DNA of 64,000 nt from Ashinkailepas kermadecensis. Lineage: Eukaryota; Arthropoda; Thecostraca; Neolepadidae. Below are positions 9,958-20,815 of the stretch, in pieces. Location of the stretch: assembly GCA_034440615.1 (NCBI GenBank), contig JAOTOM010005180.1, forward strand, positions 1,281,001-1,345,000, given 5' to 3'. The translations under genes were made by a program, and so were the position numbers. Below the pieces are notes generated by a model that searched no databases, had not been told where the DNA came from, and saw only the letters and a program-made list of their open reading frames with translations. Positions within the stretch are counted from its first letter, which is position 1; the number at the start of each line of letters is the position of its first letter.

Positions 9958-10980
9958 CTAAAGACATGTGCCCTCAGGAGACGTGCTGAGGTCTGTGATA
10001 TTTTGAGGAGCGGTGGGTAGGCCGAGTGATCTTGATACTTCCACAAGCAAAAGGCTCACAGGCACACGCTGGCCTTGTGATATTGCTGTTTAGTAACTAA
10101 TGCATGTTGCAACCAGTTAACCTTCAATAACGAAATTTGCGTCCAAAGAGAGCTAATTCAACACAAATTGTTGTGTGCAGTCAACTGTGCTAAAGATGGA
10201 ACACTTTGGTTCATATAAAGTTTTCTACCTCACTGGAAGCACTATTCCAACTTAAAAAACTGCCTCATTCCCATTCAAATGAGATGGGAGTTGGTAATGG
10301 TAGGAGGGTAGTGGTAGCGAAGGTAATGGTAGCGAAGGCAGCGGTAGCGAGGGTAATGTCCTCACATACTCAGCAAAGTTTGATTTGTTTGTCAAAGTTA
10401 AGTTTGATAAGTTGTCGTTTAGCTTGCCATGTATCTTAAGCCCCCGCCAATGCACAGCATATTTTCACTGGATCTTTTTTTGTCTTCGAAACTGGATGTG
10501 TTACAAAAATATCCACCATGCACAAGATGTAAGGGATATACAAAGACGTGCACTTGCATTTGCATTTGTATTTACTGCAGACACATCTACAGACTGCGGT
10601 GGCTATTACCGTGTCCGTCGAAGTGCATAGCCAAGTGTTAGTCCTCCAATATGGATATTGTATATTTTGAAGCTACGAACGTTCCCAAAAGGTTGGCTGT
10701 TGCCCCTAGCATTGCACGGGGACTTTATAATCGAGACAAATTCAAACAGATAGATATCCGGCGATGTATATCAGCAGTCGGCAGTACCAATTACATAAAC
10801 ACGAGCAGCACATTAGACCAGAATAACTGAACTGTAAACCGTATGCAGTCTGAAATTATGCCAGTCTGGAGAGAAGAGAGAAGAGAGAAGAGAGAATTAA
10901 GCGTGCCTGAATGTATGTATATGAGTATGTGTGGGATAGTCTTAATATCTTGGTAATACATTCAGGATGATTGCACTTAC
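9958..10980. other. Intronic interval, small simple repeats only
   Basis: Contains a short GGTAGCGAAGGTAAT-type repeat (about 10290-10360) and an AGAGAAG tract (about 10868-10896). No gene was recognised. Confidence 0.5.
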
Positions 10981-11055
10981 GTATCGCGTCCTCCTTCGTT
11001 CAAGGACGTATTTTGCGTCCGGGGAAAGTACCGCATCGATATTCCCTACTTCCTC
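10981..11055 (-). CDS. Probable DPP4-family propeller exon with SPD motif
   Basis: 75-bp exon encoding EEVGNIDAVLSPDAKYVLER and five more residues (RRTRY). It aligns with DPP4 EFGHSINDYSISPDGQFILL, the SPDG strand just before the HSYTASYDIYD segment. The acceptor is good (CCTCTGCCGTCAG with an upstream TTAACTGA branch-like site) and the donor is near perfect (TAC/GTAAGT). Phase is 0 in and 0 out, so it joins neither the anchor exon (phase 1 out) nor exon 1657-1880 (phase 2 in) directly. One or more short exons must still be unseen on each side. Confidence 0.6.
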
Positions 11056-13414
11056 CTGACGGCAGAGGCGTGAAATTCAGTTAACAAGGATTTGTATATC
11101 ACACAAGTATTTATATATTTCTAAGAATATTCATGCCTATAGCCATAGCAAAGAAACTGATATTCAACATCAATTCTGCCTGAGAACATAATAGGTGGCC
11201 ACCTCGTCAGCAGGAACTTTGTGCCCTCTTGGGAATTTAAAACAGATCAGATATATACCTAACTGGATAGCACCCATTAGGCTGAGACTTTCCGGTTCGC
11301 AAACTAAGACAAATCATTAAACATGATGAATAAGGCTTACGGCTACAGCTCCAACCACCTACACCGACACAAGGCTCTAACCAAGAGCGCAGCCATGATT
11401 GTCTAAAGGGATCCGACGAGAAATATGGGGAAAAACAGAACTGGATTTCGACGCGCGAAGCGTGCAGAAAATTTCTGGTTTTGCTTAGTGAGAATCTCAA
11501 AATATCTTTTTGATCTAGTGTATTCTTGATTGCTAAGGCAGGGCTAGACCTGCGGCCCCCTCCCCGGCCGTACCCCTTGCTCTAACTAACGTTTTAATGA
11601 GGTAAAAGGAAGTTTTTGAGAAAATGGTGACGAAATGATAGAAAATGAAAGAGATCGTTATATTCTAGATAGCAGAAAACACAGTAATTAGCTGTGTTCT
11701 TTGCACCAGGTGTAAACATTTGTGCATATCACCAAGGAGAACATTATTTTTTTTTATCAGGCTAGTGCGATCCATGACTCATTTTGTAATACCACTTGCT
11801 TTTTTAGTTTCAAATGAATTTGGGAATCGTGGTAAAATATACTGGCCGGATAAGTGACGAAGGAACAACATCTTCGGCTCGTCATCACTTGAAGAATAAT
11901 ACATGTTTGATATATCTATACATCCAGAATATTTTCAACCGGTGCACAAATTTGTCTACGTAGCACCCTTTTTCTTCTCTTACCCTCAATGGACCCTCTG
12001 CCGTCAACACTTATGATTCTTAATCTCGCATTATCAAGAAAGGAACAGCTGTAACAGCTGTAATCAGCACATAACAGCTGTGACGCAGCTATGGGCACAG
12101 AACAGCTCAGGGGTGGATTTCCCACTAAAGCATCTTAATATGTGCACCGGAGGGGCGGAGACTTCACCCTTCCTGCTTTCCGACAATGTCTCAATAAACT
12201 GGCGGCGATTTTCTAATAAAATCTTGTGACTTTGTTACAAATTGATATGCGCACCCTGTGCACCATGAACGTTCGAAATTCGATGATGAATATAGGAACT
12301 GCGGGGATGCAAACTCGACCGACCGGCCGAGCGGCCTACCGCCAGTCGGCCGCCCGGCCGCCGAGCGTTCAAGGTCACAACTGTTTCATTGATGCGGTGG
12401 TGTGGCGACCGATCTCGACCTCATTTGACCCTGAAGACATCGACCTCTGGTTATAAAATTACATGAAGCGAGTTTCATTACTGCCGTAATATACCATACA
12501 AATGTTGTCTTTCTAGCTTCAGTAGTTACCGAGATCTTATAGGGGGTGGCGGATTCCGCCCGCCCTTTCCGGTGCGCTTGCTAACCCTCATCTGTGGACA
12601 TCTTGCTACCTTCCCCTTCCCCGTGCACGGCAGGTTGCCGAAGTCTCCTGGAATTTCTAAGCGGGAACTGCTAGTGACATGAAATACAACCAGGGTGCAT
12701 ATGGCGCTTAGCATCGGATTTGTATACTTGGAATCACGAGTTGGTCTCTCCTACCAGCTTTAACATCAATTTTCGACAATACATTCGTGAGTTGTCAAAA
12801 ATTAATTAAGCTTCATCGCTACCTGTGTAAGCATCATAACAGGTGCTCCCTTAATATGCCAGGTAGTGTTTCTTAGTATCTTGGAATATCAGCGATACGC
12901 GAGTTGCTACATTTTAATCTATAGATAAGGGGTCAGTTAGGGTCGAAGTGTGAACCTCGTTTTAGGAGACTCCGAAATATTGCTGGTAAAATTATTTTCT
13001 AGTACCTATGGGCAAAAATTGACACCAAATTCAACTTCAGCGTTCATACCGGAAGCGGATTATGGCTCAAAAACCGAAAAGATTAGATAGGTAAATGACA
13101 AGATTGGTAAATGACGCGAATGGCCCTGACAAGGTCAACGCCGTATGCAAATAGAATCGGCGAACTGTTCGTCATGCTGATAAATCCAGTGTTGGCTATT
13201 TGGGCCAAGTAGCAAAACTACTTGCTAATAATATGTAATGTCGGCAAATTTGTTTTGTCGGCAAAGACGGCCTGACATGCTTCCTTCTGTTACGTCACAT
13301 GCTAGTGGCCTGACATGCCATTCAGGTTTTTCCACCATAAAATCGGCAGTGGATGCCCCATCAACTGTAGGATGCCAGATGGCGGCGTGCCAAGTCGCGC
13401 CGCTTTTTCCACTG
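11056..13414. other. Large intronic interval, no gene recognised
   Basis: Mostly AT-rich. A GC-rich patch lies at 12300-12430. A fragment at about 12537-12590 (GGCGGATTCCGCC next to GTGCGC) resembles the end of the TTAA-flanked element at 59959-60888. No coding family was identified. Confidence 0.5.
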
Positions 13415-13429
13415 TCGTAAGAATCCTTG

Positions 13430-13592
13430 GTTGGTTGGTTATTGGTTTTACGACACGTCGACCGTTGAGTCACGTAGCGTCGCCAATCTCTCACGCCGAT
13501 TGGTCGCGGGCGAAGAGTAGCGACAGGTGAGACTCGAACCCACAACCTTTCGATTGTGAGACGAGCATCTTACCCCTAGACCACTCGTCCCC
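13430..13592 (-). mobile_element. tRNA-derived SINE (family 1), full length
   Basis: Reverse-oriented copy with TTGGTTGGTTGG tail on the left and the tRNA-like head ending CCACTCGTCCCC on the right. It is flanked by a 15-bp duplication TCGTAAGAATCCTTG at 13415-13429 and 13593-13607. Confidence 0.92.
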
Positions 13593-13607
13593 TCGTAAGA
13601 ATCCTTG

Positions 13608-15347
13608 AGGCGACCGCATGAAGACCCTTGTGCACGGGAGGGGAGAAACACTGCCCAGCCTACTCCTTTTCTAGCTTGGTTTCACACAGATTTCTGACCT
13701 ACATTTGCTGTTATTGGAATGAGTAGAGTTGTCGTCAGTCTCGTTTGATAAATGTGCGTATTATTCCTCATAGCAACCAGCAACCACACAAGACCGCACA
13801 TTTTCTCTACTGTGATTTGTCGCTCAGTGAAAAAAGGGTTGCTTGATATGCGATAGTGCAGTATATCTCTATCTCTATATCTATATCTATATATCTCCTC
13901 ACTTCTATTCAGCAGCGTTTGGAAAATGAGTGTTTTACGTGGTCTATTTATTTATTAAAAACCAAGTACAATTGACGCTATTTAGGTCCCAAGCAATAAA
14001 GCGAGGAACAGCTATGTGCCAAGCAGTTAAATATTAAGCTTAGTCAAAAGACTTCGTGCCACACTTTAAGTTCATGCGGGAAAACCGGCCCCCAGTTAGC
14101 AATCTGTTTATGTCGCTACGACGTGCTCGTATATTTAAATGTATCTACTAACATATATACGACGTGTTAGTAGGACGTGATTTCAATACGATCACGTGAA
14201 CGCGATCAAGTTAGCCAGCTGTTGCTTTAGCTAGCCGCTACATGTGGTGGTGATTGTGTACCGCACACATTCTCAAAAGTTTGCTGTTTTGAAAGTTTAC
14301 CGGGGGAATGGAGTGAACGCACGGTTCACCAGAACACTGCAATTGCCTAATCATCTCTGGGAATCCAGAGAATCACATGATGAAAACATTGGGGCGTGTC
14401 TATATTTCCAGTTCAAAAAGTACACATGATATTTTGGTCCCAGATACCGAGAAAACACAAAAAATGGCGATTTTATCAGATAAAGATCGGCTTCCATCCT
14501 GCGCCAGGAAATCCAAGGAATGTTCATAGGATGGTTCACTAATGATTGCAACCTATCAAAATTTTCGGACAAAAAAACATACACGAAGCATGCACAGGCA
14601 TGCATACGACGACATACACTTGGATGTTTCACCAAAGTCTTTTCCGTACTCTTGCGAATTGAATGCATTCATTTGCCTTATCATGATATGACATGACCAT
14701 ATATTGATCCCATGAATAATGTTCTGAGGCCTGATGACGCCCCAAGCCGGCTAACTGGCCTACCCAGGGAATTCCAAATAAGTCCATCCAAGTGGATGAT
14801 GGAAGCTTTTTTCGGGGGCTCTCAATAAAAGTTCATTCAATTAAAATGTAGCGGGCATAATTATTATGGCATTAACTCAAATTCAAATATCTTCCCGACT
14901 CACGAACTCACTGACATCATCTTGCCTCTTCAGTCACACTGAGAGTTCATCATGATCTTGAATTTGCCCCTGGGATGCATTTAATTCCCTTAAAACAAGT
15001 GATGTGACACTACAGAAAACTACATGCGCATAAGGTAAGGAAACATAGGTACAACTTAGGAGACCATATAAGCATACGGTAGTTACCAATTGTCAATATA
15101 AACATGCTAAGATGTGCAGAATTGTATTATCTACCGGAAGTTCAGATACAAACTAGCACTACATCCAATGTATTTCGCGCAAGAAGCAATTTATGAGCGA
15201 GCCGGACCGCAAAAGTCCAACTGTGGTGTGCTTGAGCCCGTTCGAATTATAAAGTGGCAATTTAAAAACTGCAACATAAAGAACATCAGAGATCCCCAGG
15301 AAACCCAATTAGTTTCATTGTTCTACCTCCATTAGTTTCTGTGATAT
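13608..15347. other. Intronic interval, nothing recognised
   Basis: Contains a short TATCTC/TATATC simple repeat (about 13863-13898) and an AATAAA near 14825. No coding sequence was identified. Confidence 0.5.
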
Positions 15348-15362
15348 CCGGGGATATGAGTC

Positions 15363-15418
15363 TGGGCGCTGTATGACCAACGCAGTCGATGCGTCCCTAA
15401 GCCCAAATAACCAACCAA
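15363..15418 (+). mobile_element. 5'-truncated SINE tail
   Basis: Carries only the 3' body (GTCGATGCGTCCCTAAGCCC) and AACCAACCAACC tail. It is bracketed by a perfect duplication CCGGGGATATGAGTC (15348-15362 and 15419-15433), so it inserted already truncated. Confidence 0.8.
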
Positions 15419-15433
15419 CCGGGGATATGAGTC

Positions 15434-16261
15434 AATTTGATCCCCCCCCGTCGGGTCGGCCACCGACCCGAGTGGGTGTTCAGATGATTAATTATTGGTA
15501 ATGTTTGAGCAACAATTGCACGCGCTTCAGCAATCTTTGGTCATGCTCGAGCACAGTCAGAGGGTGTACAAAGCGAAACGCGTCGCCAGGGTCTGCCACT
15601 GAAGAGAATGAAAGCGATTTTCAACGGCACATGAGAACCTTTAGATGCATAATATGTCCTTCAAACTGGCCGAAATCGCACACTAAAACTTGGGCTGAAG
15701 GTAGGCTTCAAAATGTTCTGACATCTGGTGCCCCCACCAAACATGCTTAGGGGTGACAATGCAAGTATTAGCAAGGGTAGAAAAAGCAAGGGGAGACAAT
15801 TCAATCGTTCTTCCAATACCTAAAAAAGCAACCTTTTTATAGCAATTTGTACATCTGCGGTCGTCTGTATAGATTAGATAATACCATATTCACTGTTTAC
15901 AGTTCAATTTCCGGAACGGCAGTACCGTTTTTATTTTATGGATTCGTTCTCATCTTATTTTCCCGGTGAATAGTTATGCCACAATTGCACCTATGGCAAT
16001 CAGTAATATCACGAAGGCATGTGTGCCGAAAGTTCTTGCATGTACATCGAGTATGTGCTGATAACTGAAAGTTATGTAATAACCGTGGTGTATTTTTTCA
16101 CCTAACACACGTAGTGGATTCCTATCATCTGTGAAAATCGCTCTTCATTCTTTCCCAAAATATCGTTTGTTTATGTGACGATCACGGGATAATTATCCCG
16201 GCCAGATTAAGCAGCAGGAAAAAAGTTATTTCCTTTTCAAACTCCGCATGTTATGCAAAAT
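15434..16261. other. Non-coding interval, nothing recognised
   Basis: Mixed-composition sequence with no identified gene or repeat. Confidence 0.45.
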
Positions 16262-17085
16262 ACTAGGACGACAGGTACAGAGCACCATACAGTCAGGTAC
16301 AGAACACCACGCAGTCAGGTGCAGAACACCACACCGACTGGTACAGAGCACAAAACACCATGCCAACAGCCGAGAGCACCACGCCGACAGGTACAGAGCA
16401 CCACGCCGTCAGGTACAGAACACAATTCCGACTAGTATAGAGCACAAAACACCATGCCGACAGCCGAGAGCACCACGCCGACAGGTACAGAGCACCACGC
16501 CGTCAGGTACAGAACATCACGCAGTCAGGCGCAGAACACCACGCAGTCAGGTACATAACGCTACTCCGACTAGTACAGAGCACCACGCCGACATACACAG
16601 AACACCACGCCGAAGGCACAGTTCCCACATAGTCAATATATAACACCACGCAGTCAGGTACAGAACACCACTTCGACTAGTGCAGAGCACGGAATACTAC
16701 GATGACAGCCGAGAGCATTATATAGTCAGGTACAGAACACCACGCAGTCAGGTACAGAGCACCACGTCGACAGGTGCAGAACACTACGCCGACATGCAGA
16801 GAACACCACGCAGTCAAGTACAGGGCACCACTCCGACTAGCACAGAGCACCACGCCGACAGGCACAGAACAACATCCCGTTAGGTACAGAACACCACGCC
16901 TTCATGTACAGAACATAACTCCGACTAGTACAGAGCACCATGCCGACAAACACATAGCACTACGACGTCAGATGCAGAACACCACGCCGGCAAGCATAGA
17001 GCACCAAGCTGATATGAATAGAGCACCACGTAGACAGGAACAGAACACCACGCCGACAGGTGCAGAGCATCACGCCGAAACGTGG
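16262..17085 (+). repeat. 22-bp minisatellite
   Basis: About 37 degenerate head-to-tail copies of a unit near ACAGGTACAGAGCACCACGC plus two bases. Variants alternate GAACACCACGCAGTC and GAGCACCACGCCGAC. As 22 is not a multiple of 3, long ORFs appear in several frames and are not genes. It ends about 75 bp before the carboxylesterase-like coding stretch. Confidence 0.9.
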
Positions 17086-17129
17086 AATTCCGCCATATAT
17101 AATAGCACCTTAACTATGGAACTATGGGA

Positions 17130-17261
17130 CTATGGAAGATATCTTACCTCCGGCGATAAATGGAACAACACTTTGGAGCTGTTTTTCACAACATTATATT
17201 GCACCAGATCCCCTGAGGAGTGCTTGTATATCAATGTGTTCCCTAGAAAAGTTAAAACCTT
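17130..17261 (+). CDS. Candidate exon with carboxylesterase type-B-like motif
   Basis: Open frame encoding KWNNTLELFF, then YCTRSPEECLYINVFPRK. PEECLYINVFPR matches the carboxylesterase type-B signature 2 (E-D-C-L-Y-L-N-V-x-x-P type) at all but one position, with E for the usual D/G. A strong donor follows (CCTT/GTAAGTAC). In this family the next residues would lead to the oxyanion-hole HGG motif, but no such downstream exon was found. The acceptor is unclear because the frame stays open back into the 22-bp array, so the start given is nominal. Only a short motif supports the call. Confidence 0.4.
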
Positions 17262-18760
17262 GTAAGTACGTACAATGCGACAATACACGCTGGGTTAACG
17301 ACACTGACGCGCGTTGAGAGAATAGGCTTGACCTACTAAGATTGTTGTATCTATGTGAACTGAACATTGTTTGCTGGGCTGAACCTGCAAGCATACACTG
17401 CATTCGAATCCACCTAGCAAGCACCACATTCCTTACATGTGCACATAGCCACATAACCTTAAACACATCAGGTGCAAGACATGGTCTCCTACCTTGACGC
17501 ACTGCGGAAAGAAGATGAACACCTTTTATCGCTTGTAGTGAGCATGGAAGGGGGAAACCTTCCCTACCCTACCTGGCCAAGGCAGCTAGCCTAGGCCACA
17601 CACGACTATCGCATCATTATATAGTTGTCGTCAGCTGCTGAAGTGGTATTGAGGCGAGGTACAGCAAGTATTTTCCTTTGTTCTATACCTAGTTCTTTGG
17701 TGCCAAATGAACTTTGATTCAGCCTGTGCTTTCACACGTCATACGTTAATAAGCTTTCTGAGATGCACGGCAATATTTGTTTGAAATTCCATTTTGCATC
17801 ACGATGACAGTGGATTTATAACTTGCCACCCCGGGATAAATTGGACCGGCACGTCTTCCACTTCTCCCGCGCATGTCCAAATTCGCTCCATTGTCAGACA
17901 AAAGTTTTTCATAACTTAGTGATCTCAGGCGGTCTGGAGGCTACTACTTATTGCATATTTACTTATTATACTTATTGCACTGCATATTGCAAAGCAAGAA
18001 TGGTCAAATATGGTTACTTGGACGCTGATTTAGTTTCTGATGAGATTAAGGTTCCCAAGTTTGATATTAGAATATTAGATCTTCCTTTTTAATAAAGAAG
18101 AAAAAGTTTAATTTCTCCGTCAAAACTCCTACCAAAAGGGTGAAGCACCTCGTTTGGTTTGATCACACCGCTTACTTTCTCTTATCACAACCTATTTCGA
18201 AAATCGTCAGCGTCAACAGCTAAACACATATATCCAGGTACTTGACCTTAACCTGATCGGTGACCTTGACATTTGCAACACCTGTACATTCTGGGTATTG
18301 CGAAGCCTTCTAAAGTTCCTCCACTCCGTACATCCAGTAGGCCTCGTTGCTCGGGAGCCAGTGATAGAATTAGTGGTATTGTGAAATGTGATAGTTGATA
18401 GAAAACACATTACAGCACTATAGTCGAAGTCTAGCAGCTTTCCAGAGCATCCAACATCACAGCACCACCATAATGGATAGCGAAGTCCCAGATGTTGTCC
18501 AGGCGGATCGGGGCCGGATGATGGCACAGCTTCCCACCCGGCGACGGTGTCCAGCAATATAACGGCTCTGGCGGTAGTGTGATGCATGATGGCTTTGTTG
18601 TTCATTGTTACCTGCATAGATAATCTTGGACAGAATGAAATAAACGACGATCGAGAACGGCCTGTTAGTACAACGAAGAATGTAGTAACACAAAAAAAAT
18701 ATTGTCGGCATTACGCTCTCTGTCGGTCGGTCGGCAACATATAGCCAACAACATATCCGT
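17262..18760. other. Non-coding interval, no gene recognised
   Basis: AT-rich sequence. Minus-strand open stretches around 18457-18617 have an acceptor-like CTATGCAG but no family resemblance. Confidence 0.4.
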
Positions 18761-18764
18761 CCCA

Positions 18765-18865
18765 TGCACCGATGCACCCCATGCACAGATTCGTCACGTA
18801 CACGGATCCGCCCCATGCACATATTCGTCACGTACACGGATCCGTCCCATGCACAGATTCGCCAC
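18765..18865. repeat. Short tandem repeat, ~36-bp unit
   Basis: About three diverged copies of CGTCACGTACACGGATCC followed by GCCCCATGCACA. Confidence 0.75.
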
Positions 18866-20039
18866 CAGCATGATACACTTATGCACGGATTTGGGTTGAA
18901 CGATTCCAGCTAGCAAACTCAAGCTCCTAGTGCTTTCAAATGAACAAGTCAGATATTCGTTGACACCACAATTAAGTTCGGAGTCATTCTGAATCATGCC
19001 GTAACAATATGACATCATAATTACCGGGTGGTGAATTTCCTGACTAGCATGAAATAATAGTGTCGGTGGTACAGGTGGAAAACACATCAATGAGTTTCAG
19101 CATGCTACGCAATGTAAAGTTCAGCAGACCTGACCATTCCACGAATGCCGCCCATTCCACGCTACCTCAAGCTAAACGCAGCACGCACATTTTTCTGAGT
19201 CTTAAAAATTATTTGTGTTTGGATAATGCATATCCACTTTGCTGTATTCGTGCTGAGGGCACGACACTATGACGTTAATTTTCAGACTATCGGTAAATAT
19301 TGAACACCGAAGAGCATCCGGAGAGCCTCATCAAGCAGTTACTTGATCTGGCCTGCGGTAAATAAAGCAACCCTGCAATCTGATAATATCCAATGGCTTG
19401 AAACCTTATATTTATTCGTGTTTCATGGCAGAAACAAGTGGACTGACAATATCGGAATAATTTCGCCCGTTATATCACATGCTGATGAATGTGACCTTGA
19501 GACGGGGCAAACGTACACTTACACTTCAGTATATTGAAAATTTACAGAAGTGTTTTAATATTATTCCGCTGCAAGTTGAAACTCGTTTAAAACTTGAATT
19601 TCAGTGCCAAGCAAATGTCCTGGAAATAGCCGAAGAACAAAATGCTTTTCCGGATGAGCTATCAAAATGCTGCTGCCATAATAATTTGTCAACTGGTTAA
19701 AACTTGTCTCCAGAGCATATATGACTTCAAATCGATTTACCGATGCTTAGCTTTGTGAATATCGTGCGAGATTCCTACCACGGTTTTTACCAAAGCTCAG
19801 TATTTGGAACGTTTGATTCGTTGTTTGCTACTGAAAAATAGAGGGCGCTGTGTCCCTTCCTCCCACTGTACAATCAAGGCAGCCGTAACTTCAAACAAAA
19901 AACACATCTAGCCACGGCTTCCAGCCTATCATGACGTCATACGAGTGCGCTCGGACTCCATTTTGATTGTTGCCTGCTCTTCTCGGATAGTTGCCTGTCT
20001 TTCTTGTTGCCCCGCCATAGCCTGTTCTGACCCCGCGCT
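18866..20039. other. Intronic interval, nothing recognised
   Basis: No gene or repeat identified between the short 36-bp array and the donor-derived array next to the anchor exon. Confidence 0.45.
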
Positions 20040-20049
20040 GATGCCGTCC

Positions 20050-20222
20050 CGGCCCCACCCCGACCTCACCTACACCCTGACCTCACCCAGACCTCCGACC
20101 TCACCCACACCCCTGACCTCACGCATACCCCTGTCCTCGCCCACACCCTGCCCTCACCCACACCCTAACCTCACCCACACCCTGACCTCACCCACACCCC
20201 TGACCTCACCCACACCCCTGAC
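20050..20222 (-). repeat. 18-19-bp minisatellite copying the donor of the anchor exon
   Basis: About nine copies. On the gene strand the unit is GAG/GTCAGGGGTGTGGGT. The first copy is continuous with the exon end GCGTGGCGAG/GTCAGG. Each unit repeats the 5' splice site with three exon bases. Distal copies carry substitutions such as GAGGTTAGG and GAGGACAGG. Confidence 0.85.
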
Positions 20223-20436
20223 CTCGCCACGCGGCGAAGAAGGGCGGCGACCGGAACCGGTGTTGGAGGGCGTCCTGTGCCGTCAGCCGGCGTCCGATCA
20301 GCACGGAGCGCGGGTCTCGCACGCCGATGATGGCCACACTGACGACCACAGCCAGCAGCACCACGAAGATGATGAACCACGCGATGAGCATGCCGCGGTA
20401 GTTCTGCCGCGGCTCGTCGGCATCGGCGGCCGGACC
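20223..20436 (-). CDS. DPP4-family protein, N-terminal membrane-anchor exon
   Basis: 214-bp exon. After a short polar stretch (DADEPRQNYRG) comes a single strongly hydrophobic segment, MLIAWFIIFVVLLAVVVSVA, then RRLTAQDALQHRFRSPPFF and AAWR. This reproduces the type II architecture of DPP4/DPP6/DPP10: NWRG-type basic residues, signal anchor, then a T(L/V)(T/E)DxL...F...W segment at the propeller entry. The acceptor is GGTTGTGCCGCAG (phase 0 in) and the donor is GCGAG/GTCAGG (phase 1 out). It sits in a GC-rich island. The preceding cytoplasmic exon is not proven. Confidence 0.72.
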
Positions 20437-20469
20437 CTGCGGCACAACCGGAAAGCGTGCCGGAACCGG

Positions 20470-20815
20470 CCGGCAGCTGGCGGAGCGCCGGTTCTGCCCC
20501 ACCGACTGGCAAACGGGGAGGGGAGGTGGGTTCGGTGCTGCTATGGCTGGTGACGGGTGGAGGGGTAGGTTCGGTCCCCACTAGCTGGAAAACGGGGGGC
20601 CGGGTGAGTTCGATGCTGCTCTGGCTGGTAACAGGACGGGGGGGGGGGTCGGTTCGGTTCCCACTGGCTGGCAAACGGGGGGGGAGTTCGGTGCTGCTCT
20701 GGCTGGTAACGGGGCAATGCCGGTTCCGTCCCCACCGGTTGGCTACTGAGGGTGGGGATGGGGGATGAGATGATTTCGGTCTCCCACTGGCTGGACACCG
20801 AGGGAGGGGGGCCAT
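20470..20815. repeat. Degenerate ~80-bp G/C-rich tandem repeat upstream of the anchor exon
   Basis: Three to four imperfect copies containing CACTGGCTGGCAAACGGGG and TTCGGTGCTGCTCTGGCTGG. It lies in the intron just upstream of the acceptor on the gene strand. The long proline-rich ORFs are a composition effect. Confidence 0.7.

Noticed and set aside
18213..18617. Possible exon after CTATGCAG with TARAVILLDTVAGW
   Set aside because: Three partly open frames and no convincing family match.
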